From: Saprospiraceae bacterium
GTDB taxonomy: Bacteria > Bacteroidota > Bacteroidia > Chitinophagales > Saprospiraceae
Assembly: GCA_025055285.1 (NCBI GenBank)
Contig: JANWXM010000003.1
Span: 32,714 to 96,713 of the forward strand
Length of the DNA: 64,000 bases
Direction: 5' to 3'
In this document: positions 58,412 to 64,000 of the stretch, piece by piece
Layout of the letters: each line of letters opens with the position of its first letter
Position numbering within the stretch: the first letter of the stretch is position 1
Notes under the pieces: model-generated
Databases searched by the model: none
Seen by the model: the letters and a program-made list of their open reading frames with translations, nothing else
Told to the model about the DNA's origin: nothing
Program-made: the position numbers and the translations under genes

Positions 58412-59428
58412 ATGCGCTACAGGGCTTTAGCGCTTCAAACGACGTGTTTTGCTGTCAATCCAGCGCCAACGCCACAGGCGGCTCGCCAACGCATGCACCA
58501 AACTGCTGAGCGCATCGAGCGACAGATCCAAGCCGCTAAGCGTTTCCTGGGGCCAGACGTCCGACTGGTCGCCTTGCCAGAATACTTTCTGACGGGTTTC
58601 CCAATGGGCGAGAGCATTGCCCAGTGGCAAGAAAAAGCTTGCCTTTATCCCGACGACCCGCTGTGGACAACGCTTAGCCAGATAGCTCAACGCCAGGAAG
58701 TCTTTCTAGCAGGAAATGCCTATGAAGTGGATGCGCATTTTCCCGACCTCTACTTTCAGTGTAGTTTCGTCTTTTCACCTGCGGGAAAGCGCATCCTTCA
58801 TTATCGGCGGCTGAATAGCATGTTTGCGCCAACTCCTCATGACGTTTGGGACAGATATCTAGAAATCTATGGTTTAGAAGCAGTCTTTCCAGTAGTAGAT
58901 ACCGAAATTGGCCGGCTAGCATGCATTGCCAGCGAGGAGATTCTCTATCCGGAAATCGCTCGATGCCTCCTGATGCGCGGTGCTGAGGTCTTTCTTCATG
59001 CAACTTCAGAGGTGGGAAGCCCTCAGTTAACGCCTAAGAATGTCGCTAAACTAGCCCGCGCCATTGAAAACATCGCTTATGTAGTTTCTGCCAACTCTGC
59101 AGGCATAGCAGACATCGATATTCCTTTTGCTAGCGCGGATGGCGGCTCAAAAATCATTCACTACGAAGGATATGTACTAGCAGAAGCAGGATATGGCGAG
59201 AGCATGGTAGCAAACGCTACTATAGATATTGCCGCTTTGCGCGCGTATCGAGCGCGGCCAGGGATGAATAATTATATTGCGCGTCAACGCTTCGAACTGT
59301 TTGCTGAAAGCTATGCGAAATACAGCATTTATCCGCCCAATACCTTCCTCAACAAAAAACCCGACCGAGCAGACTTTCTAGAAAACGTCCGTCGAGCAGT
59401 TGATCGCTGGACCTCCTCAGAAACATAA
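58412..59428 (+). CDS. Nitrilase/amidase superfamily protein (CN hydrolase)
   Basis: A 338-residue carbon-nitrogen hydrolase, last gene of the plus arm. The catalytic Glu57 lies in ALPEYFLTGFP and the nucleophile Cys171 in IGRLACIASEEILYPEIAR. The position of the catalytic lysine (usually YRK) is occupied by Arg133 in HYRRLNSMF. Length and the C-terminal NYIARQRFELF segment suggest the aliphatic amidase/nitrilase-like branches. Members hydrolyse nitriles, linear amides or carbamoyl groups. Here it would fit deamidation of an open-chain acid amide produced by the ring-opening hydantoinases. The Lys-to-Arg change leaves its activity uncertain. Confidence 0.85.
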   Translation: MRYRALALQTTCFAVNPAPTPQAARQRMHQTAERIERQIQAAKRFLGPDVRLVALPEYFLTGFPMGESIAQWQEKACLYPDDPLWTTLSQIAQRQEVFLAGNAYEVDAHFPDLYFQCSFVFSPAGKRILHYRRLNSMFAPTPHDVWDRYLEIYGLEAVFPVVDTEIGRLACIASEEILYPEIARCLLMRGAEVFLHATSEVGSPQLTPKNVAKLARAIENIAYVVSANSAGIADIDIPFASADGGSKIIHYEGYVLAEAGYGESMVANATIDIAALRAYRARPGMNNYIARQRFELFAESYAKYSIYPPNTFLNKKPDRADFLENVRRAVDRWTSSET

Positions 59429-60168
59429 TACTCGGCAATCCCGTACGTTCGTCATCGGGCACAGAGGAAGCGCTTGGACTTGAAAAAAGCATCGCTAAGC
59501 ATGGGCTTTTGTCTCCAAACTCAGGTATGAGGCCTGTGAATGAAAGGTAGAAAATTAATTACCAGCTCTTCTTATAACACATGAAGTCTAAGTAGCTCCT
59601 GTCTGTAGGCAAGTGCTTCAACTGATGCATAACCATCACCTTTTTACGATGAAAGATGCACTCTTTCGCCCCTCCTGAATAGGGCTTTTGCACCCAGGCA
59701 AGAGAATGCAGCCGTTCATCATATCAAAGGGCATTGCAACTCGGACGAAATGCCGTCGCAAAGCGCTCGAGGGAGGCGGTTTTCTGATTTTCTAACTAGC
59801 AAGAACACCGAGAAATGCCGAGAGATAACACTTGGCGCCGATAAAAAGCCCCTAATCCAAAAACTCATTAAACATCTTGCAACTGTCTGGTTCATCGAGT
59901 GGATGAGTAGACAACCGACCAACTTCTCGAAAAAACGTGAATACTTGATGAGGACAACTAAGAAAAAGCGGGCGACTAAGCGCGTGTTTTCACACTAATT
60001 CAAGAATTTTTCTAGAGTTGGTCGGATAAAGGTAAAAAATTGCTAGACCCTAAGGGCTCACGTAACGTCGATTTCTGTAATAACGAACCTCAAGCAGGAG
60101 CTTCGAAATCGAGCAGTCGCTTCTTTTTCCCTGACCGGGCAAACAGGTCTACGCTCTTATAGAAGCTC
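59429..60168. other. Gene-free region after the catabolic island
   Basis: About 740 bases between the nitrilase gene and the convergent YceI gene. One 82-codon frame (59750-59998, plus strand) is open but has no recognised motif, and its reverse strand is also open. I see no terminator with a clear T-tract, no tRNA and no repeat that would mark the island's edge. Confidence 0.4.
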
Positions 60169-60723
60169 TTACCGGTTGAGAGGAACTAGAGTAGCCTCTA
60201 CTCGAACCATCACTTCTTTTGCAATGTTGTCGCGCACAACTGCAGGAATAGTGATGTTGTAATCAGCACAAGCTACCTTGAACTCCGAGGAAATATTTAA
60301 TTTATCGCCAACGACAACGATCTTGCCCGGTACTTCAATGTCGCGTTCAACGCCGTGGATGGTCATTTTGCCCTTTGCCCGCACGTCGTAGGAGCCATCC
60401 TTTTTCCATTGAACGTTTTGAACGTTGACAATTTCACCCTTGAAGGTAGCATTTGGATATTTGTGCGATTCCATGTAGTTTTCATTGAAGTGCTCCTGCA
60501 TGAGCTTTTTCTCAAAGATAAAATTTTTAATAAGCACCTTCCACTCCATACGTCCACTTTGAGCATCGAGCACAGCTGAGCCACTCTTGTTTATAGCCTC
60601 GATTTTTTCCAAAGGTGCTTCGGACAGGAAAGAAACACGCGCATCGCGCGTCATGAACTTCTGAGCAGAAGCGGCTGAAACAAGCCAGCATATGGCTATA
60701 GCAATCAAATAGACGCCTCTCAT
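60169..60723 (-). CDS. YceI-family lipid-binding protein
   Basis: A 184-residue exported protein (signal peptide MRGVYLIAIAICWLVSAASA, cleaved before QKF). The mature part matches the YceI lipocalin-like fold: ARVSFLSEAPLEKIEAINKSGSAVLD, KNFIFEKKLMQEHFNENYMESHKYPNATFKGEI, then GKMTIHGVERDIEVPGKI. YceI proteins bind isoprenoid quinones or other amphiphiles in the periplasm. It belongs to a three-gene same-strand group with an OB-fold protein and a cytochrome c. Confidence 0.9.
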   Translation of the reverse strand: MRGVYLIAIAICWLVSAASAQKFMTRDARVSFLSEAPLEKIEAINKSGSAVLDAQSGRMEWKVLIKNFIFEKKLMQEHFNENYMESHKYPNATFKGEIVNVQNVQWKKDGSYDVRAKGKMTIHGVERDIEVPGKIVVVGDKLNISSEFKVACADYNITIPAVVRDNIAKEVMVRVEATLVPLNR

Positions 60724-60823
60724 AGTCAGTAGTTTATTTAAAAAAGCGTAAGAGCATTTTTAAGACGAAGCAACGGTAGCCAGTGGTTTGACAAAAGCAC
60801 GCAGCCTCGCTCGCTGTTTGCGG

Positions 60824-61246
60824 CTATTTATCTACCACGGCGCAACGCGCCAGTAAGACATCGAAGTTAAGACCAGCACACTCTCCCTTGACAATAAGGC
60901 GCTCTCCCGTTTTGAAAGTAGTGCGCTTGTGTTGTGTATTGGGATCTAATTCGCAAAGGACGCCGAAGTCTTTTGCTTCACCAGTGTCGAGCAAGATCTT
61001 TACTGTTCCGTCGGGTAGCGTACGCGCTTCGCGCACTATACCCTCGACAGCCAATATCTTGCCTAAATAGCGAGCATTAGCAGCATTTTCGTCGGCTTCG
61101 AAAGCGGCGTACAGTTCCGCTGCAGATACCGTCATATCAGCCTTCTGATGGGCCATACTAGGCATTTTTTGGTAATAGAGAAAAAGCCCAATGCCAACTC
61201 CTACCGCAGCGGCCAAAGCAATTAAGAGAAGGTATTTTCCTTTCAT
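60824..61246 (-). CDS. Membrane-anchored OB-fold (tRNA_anti-like) protein
   Basis: A 140-residue protein starting at the ATG at 61246, with one N-terminal membrane segment (YLLLIALAAAVGVGIGLFLYY). The soluble part (VSAAELYAAFEADENAANARYLGKILAVEGIVREARTLPDGTVKILLDTG, ending CAGLNFDVLLARCAVVDK) is the tRNA_anti-like OB-fold that is common in Bacteroidota envelope proteins. It lies between the YceI and cytochrome genes. Its function is unknown. Confidence 0.8.
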   Translation of the reverse strand: MKGKYLLLIALAAAVGVGIGLFLYYQKMPSMAHQKADMTVSAAELYAAFEADENAANARYLGKILAVEGIVREARTLPDGTVKILLDTGEAKDFGVLCELDPNTQHKRTTFKTGERLIVKGECAGLNFDVLLARCAVVDK

Positions 61247-61280
61247 TCTGCACAATATTCGAGCGTATGAAGAAAGCTCA

Positions 61281-61661
61281 TTAATTATTCGGCGCTCCTG
61301 CTCGTACCCAAGCCTCGATGCGAGCGCGGTCGCAAGTAGCCATCAATCCACTTGGCGGCATAGGATTCGCCGTGCTGTTAATGCGGTTGACCAATTTGCC
61401 GCTCTTTGCAAAGGCTTCCATTTGAGCATGAGTATTCATCGGAATGCCTGAGTAAGAGGGCATGCCGGGCACATGACAACGTGCACAGTTGGCGTCGAAA
61501 ATGGCCTTTACCTCAACACTAAAGCGCATGTTGGTCGTATCGCATCCGGTTAGAGAGCCCCCGTAAAGGTCTTCTTCATTGTCATATACACATGCCGAGG
61601 GCAAAAACAACGTCCCAATAACAAGCAGAAGAAAAACCGCAATTGAATAAAAATTACACAT
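61281..61661 (-). CDS. Cytochrome c-like lipoprotein
   Basis: A 126-residue protein with a lipoprotein signal (lipobox LPSAC) and one haem c attachment motif, NCARCH, with PMPPSG downstream as probable axial methionine. It should carry electrons in the envelope. Together with the OB-fold and YceI genes it forms a small same-strand group (34 and 100 bases apart) that I take as one transcript. Confidence 0.85.
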   Translation of the reverse strand: MCNFYSIAVFLLLVIGTLFLPSACVYDNEEDLYGGSLTGCDTTNMRFSVEVKAIFDANCARCHVPGMPSYSGIPMNTHAQMEAFAKSGKLVNRINSTANPMPPSGLMATCDRARIEAWVRAGAPNN

Positions 61662-62086
61662 AGGAAAATCGACTGAATTAGGAAAACGGCAAATGCTCTA
61701 ATCGTGTTTCGCCTCTTGTCAACAAAAATATGGAGATATCGTTTAAGCCACTAGATACATAAAAACGCTGTAGGAGGTTTCGCCTTAATGGATGTTGTAT
61801 TCAATTTATACAGCATCTTTGCACGAGAAAGGCTGTTTTCGTAAGACGCCTCCTCTCTTTAACGCTTCTTTCTAGTAAAGAAGTAATTTGAAAAGGTTTT
61901 GACAATTTTTTCTGTTTCCATATCGAAAGGACTGGTAAGATCAAGAGGTCTAATAGGGTTGCTGCAACGAGAACAAAAAGGCCTCCGAGTTGCGGCACAT
62001 TGCTTTGTTTGCATGTGGTCTGTTGCTGAGGCAGCGCAACAACGAGGAGAAGAGTTACAAAAGCCATTCTTTCAGCAGATGTTGTT
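61662..62086. other. Divergent intergenic region, cytochrome c to GH53 gene
   Basis: About 425 bases upstream of two divergent genes. A hydrophobic 88-codon minus-strand frame lies at 61801-62067 but shows no recognised motif, so I do not call it a gene. No clear promoter boxes were found. Confidence 0.4.
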
Positions 62087-63190
62087 ATGTTCTCCTATCT
62101 CAAATTAGGTCGCTATTGGGCAAAGCGTGCGGGGATGCTTCTCTTTGTTCTTGCGTCCAGCTGCTACAAAAGTAGCGTACCTTCTGCGCCCGCTGCTTCT
62201 GTCCAGGAAGATGACTTTATTATAGCTGCTGATTTGTCTACCTACCCCGAGATAGAGCGAGGAGGCCTCACCTTCTACGCGGAAGATGGTCGAGCAGAAG
62301 ATTTCTTGAAGATTCTCCGCACCAGTGGCATCAATACTGTTCGTCTTCGATTGTGGGTGGATCCTCCCAACGGCCACTGCGGTCTGGAGGAGGTTCAGCA
62401 CTTTGCCAAGCGCTTGCGAAAAATGGGTTTTCGCCTGTGGCTTGCGCTCCATTACGCCGACACTTGGGCTGACCCTGCTCGTCAGCAAACACCCGCGCGC
62501 TGGCAATCGCTGAGTTTCACCGCCCTCAAGGATTCGGTGCATCACTACACTTGGCAAGTAGCTGAATGGCTAAAACCTGAGTTTATTCAGTTGGGCAATG
62601 AAATCAATGCGGGCTTTTTGCATCCACTAGGCCATTCGGCCCATTACCCGCAGCAATTTCGCCAATTCCTGTCTATAGCTGCCCAAGCCGTGCGAATGGC
62701 TTCTCCCACGACAAAAATTATCCTACATTTTGCTGGTCTTGAGAATGCTCTCGAATTTTATGCGTCATTAATCGATGTTGATTTCGACGTAATTGGCCTT
62801 TCTTATTATCCAATTTGGCACGGGAAAAGCCTTTACAAGCTTCAAACAACGTTGGCTCAATTGAGTCAATATAAGCCAGTCGTTGTCGCAGAGACGGCTT
62901 ATCCGTTCACGCTTGGGTGGAACGATTGGACGACAAACATCGTAGGTTTGCCAGAGCACCTCATTTTGCCAGATTATCCAGCCACTCCAGAGGGACAGCG
63001 GGCCTTTGTCGAGAGCATCCGATCCGTTGTTCGGCGAGTGCCCAAAGGCATAGGGTTCTGCTACTGGGGAGGCGAGTGGGTAGCTTGGAAAGGGCCGACT
63101 GCTACCGATGGTTCGCCTTGGGAAAACCAGGCCCTGTTCGACTTTAAGTATCGAGCCCTGCCAGCTTTGAAAGCCTTCAAGGAGGAATGA
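62087..63190 (+). CDS. Glycoside hydrolase family 53 endo-beta-1,4-galactanase, lipoprotein
   Basis: A 367-residue enzyme of family GH53, which hydrolyses beta-1,4-galactan chains of type I arabinogalactan. The N-terminus is a lipoprotein signal with lipobox ASSC. The TIM barrel begins DFIIAADLSTYPEIERGG and has INTVRLRLWVDPPNGHCGLEEV, LWLALHYADTWADPARQ, the acid/base Glu172 in QLGNEINAG, and the nucleophile Glu269 in VVVAETAYPF. The C-terminal GFCYWGGEWVAWKG and WENQALFDF are typical. It is likely surface-exposed or periplasmic. The following symporter gene may take up the released sugar. Confidence 0.9.
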   Translation: MFSYLKLGRYWAKRAGMLLFVLASSCYKSSVPSAPAASVQEDDFIIAADLSTYPEIERGGLTFYAEDGRAEDFLKILRTSGINTVRLRLWVDPPNGHCGLEEVQHFAKRLRKMGFRLWLALHYADTWADPARQQTPARWQSLSFTALKDSVHHYTWQVAEWLKPEFIQLGNEINAGFLHPLGHSAHYPQQFRQFLSIAAQAVRMASPTTKIILHFAGLENALEFYASLIDVDFDVIGLSYYPIWHGKSLYKLQTTLAQLSQYKPVVVAETAYPFTLGWNDWTTNIVGLPEHLILPDYPATPEGQRAFVESIRSVVRRVPKGIGFCYWGGEWVAWKGPTATDGSPWENQALFDFKYRALPALKAFKEE

Positions 63191-63272
63191 GTCTGTCGTG
63201 CTTGTTGGTACTCTGTGCGAACCAGACCACCGGATAAAAAGTTTATAATGCATCCTTTCTCTATTTGGACAC

Positions 63273-63280
63273 TACCTTTG
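63273..63280 (+). promoter_or_regulatory. Candidate -7 box (TACCTTTG) upstream of the symporter gene
   Basis: TACCTTTG matches the Bacteroidota -7 consensus TAnnTTTG and lies 31 bases before the start codon at 63312. A matching -33 TTTG at the right spacing is not evident, so this is only a candidate. Confidence 0.35.
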
Positions 63281-63311
63281 TCGCGCTACACCAGTTGATG
63301 TCTGACGCAAG

Positions 63312-64000
63312 ATGCAAAATGGAGTACTTCTGGCTTTTATCGTACTCTATCTGTTGGGTACGTTGGCCATAGGATGGTGGGCTGCCCGCCGAGTGAAAAC
63401 AACTGCTGACTTTGTGGTGGCAGGTAAAAATTTGCCCATGTTTATTGCCGCTTGTGCACTCTTTGCGACTTGGTTCGGCTCTGAGACGATCATGGGCGCC
63501 TCTTCGGAGTTCATTTCGCGCGGATTGCTGGGCGTTATTGAAGACCCGATGGGAGCCGCGCTGTGTCTATTTCTTTCTGGGCTGCTTGTTGCTCGGCCAT
63601 TGTACAAGCGCAATCTGTACACTTTTAGCGATTTTTTTCGCTTGCGCTACAATCGACAAACTGAGATTGTCTCGGCAATATTCATGGTGCCGTCCTATTT
63701 CAGTTGGATTGCTGCCCAGCTTGTAGCGCTGGCCATCATCCTTCAAGTAGTGAGCGGGCTAGAGAAAGTTTACGGTGTACTCATCTGCACCCTCCTAGTG
63801 TTGGGCTACACTTATGTGGGTGGCATGTGGTCAGTGACGATTACTGAGTTTGTCCAGACGATCCTCATCATTGTAGGCTTGCTCTTTCTAGCATTTAAAC
63901 TCTTCCTTCAAGTAGGCGGGCTGGAACCCATGCAGGCTGCTGCTCCAGAAGATTTTTTTCGATTTTGGCCGGAAGCTGAACCTATACCTATTCTGCATTG
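63312..64000 (+). CDS. Sodium:solute symporter (SSS family), 5' part
   Basis: The frame opens at ATG 63312 and runs off the window end (about 229 codons visible). It begins MQNGVLLAFIVLYLLGTLAIG and contains the family's ADFVVAGKNLPMFIAACALFATWFGSETIMGASSEF, a region forming helices 1-2 with Na+-site residues, and RNLYTFSDFFRLRYN, followed by further hydrophobic helices. This is the usual start of SSS (SLC5-like) symporters for sugars, amino acids or pantothenate. Its position 121 bases after the GH53 gene suggests, but does not prove, a link to galactose uptake. Confidence 0.9.
   Translation, partial: MQNGVLLAFIVLYLLGTLAIGWWAARRVKTTADFVVAGKNLPMFIAACALFATWFGSETIMGASSEFISRGLLGVIEDPMGAALCLFLSGLLVARPLYKRNLYTFSDFFRLRYNRQTEIVSAIFMVPSYFSWIAAQLVALAIILQVVSGLEKVYGVLICTLLVLGYTYVGGMWSVTITEFVQTILIIVGLLFLAFKLFLQVGGLEPMQAAAPEDFFRFWPEAEPIPILH

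Noticed and set aside
25485-59428. Secondary-metabolite biosynthesis cluster
   Set aside because: No PKS, NRPS, terpene or other core synthase is present. Hydantoinases, lyases, CoA-transferase and uptake genes fit degradation, although RedY-like and methyltransferase genes also occur in biosynthesis.
59750-59998. 82-codon plus-strand frame after the nitrilase gene
   Set aside because: No motif, and the opposite strand is open as well, so it looks like random open sequence.
61801-62067. Hydrophobic 88-codon minus-strand frame
   Set aside because: No recognised family or signal, and it lies in the promoter region of two divergent genes.

Overview
The window looks like a chromosomal segment from a member of the Bacteroidota. 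The evidence is a large secreted protein ending in a gliding-motility/type IX secretion C-terminal domain (CHU_C type), a TonB-dependent receptor with an N-terminal carboxypeptidase-regulatory-like domain, many lipoproteins with typical lipoboxes, A-rich leaders instead of Shine-Dalgarno sites, and a promoter of the Bacteroidota type (TTTG / TAnnTTTG). No rRNA, tRNA, CRISPR array, transposase or phage gene was recognised. Base composition is close to balanced by eye, with a visibly AT-richer stretch in the defence operon.

Layout. 1-8.6 kb: the 3' end of an AAA-like ATPase/nuclease gene, metE, a type IX-secreted protein, a decayed FAD-oxidoreductase remnant and a LysM protein. 8.9-9.4 kb: a small thioredoxin-like lipoprotein. 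9.9-22.2 kb, minus strand: a tightly coupled three-gene restriction/defence operon made of a COG1205-type helicase with a C-terminal Vsr-like nuclease, a SNF2/RapA-type helicase resembling DrmD, and an N6-adenine methylase. It resembles DISARM but lacks separate drmB and drmC genes. 22.7-25.4 kb: an M1 aminopeptidase lipoprotein.

25.5-59.4 kb is the main attraction. It is a compact catabolic island of about 32 genes in two divergent operons that meet at 45.44-45.62 kb. The minus arm (from 45438 down to 25485) encodes a DUF3598-like protein, an aconitase-type LeuC/LeuD pair, an HpcH/HpaI aldolase, a RedY/HapK-like protein, an SDR, hydantoinase A and B, a VOC lipoprotein, an MDR reductase, an alpha/beta-hydrolase-fold protein lacking its nucleophile, a fumarate-reductase-like flavoprotein, a CaiB/BaiF CoA-transferase, a hydantoinase-type amidohydrolase, a small orphan protein, two CpcT/CpeT-like exported proteins, a methyltransferase, a SnoaL-like protein and an aldehyde dehydrogenase. 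The plus arm encodes a TonB-dependent receptor, a DUF1838 lipoprotein, a second exported VOC protein, an HMG-CoA-lyase-like enzyme, two MFS transporters, a Tat-exported flavin amine oxidase, a second LeuD/LeuC pair, a MarR regulator, an exported alpha/beta hydrolase and a nitrilase-family amidase. A perfect 15-bp palindrome sits exactly between the -33 and -7 boxes of the minus-arm promoter and is the obvious candidate operator for the MarR protein.

Interpretation. The island has the parts for outer-membrane uptake, periplasmic binding and oxidation, inner-membrane transport, opening of a cyclic amide, imide or lactam, deamidation, hydration of a substituted maleate-type acid, and C-C cleavage, with the hydration and cleavage steps present twice. 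Four protein families here (CpcT/CpeT twice, DUF3598, RedY-like) have relatives that handle bilins or prodiginine-type compounds. I therefore propose, as a testable inference only, that the substrate is a linear tetrapyrrole or its substituted maleimide breakdown products. Other heterocyclic amides remain possible.

60.2-64 kb: a YceI / OB-fold / cytochrome-c trio, a GH53 endo-galactanase lipoprotein, and the 5' part of a sodium:solute symporter that runs off the window.
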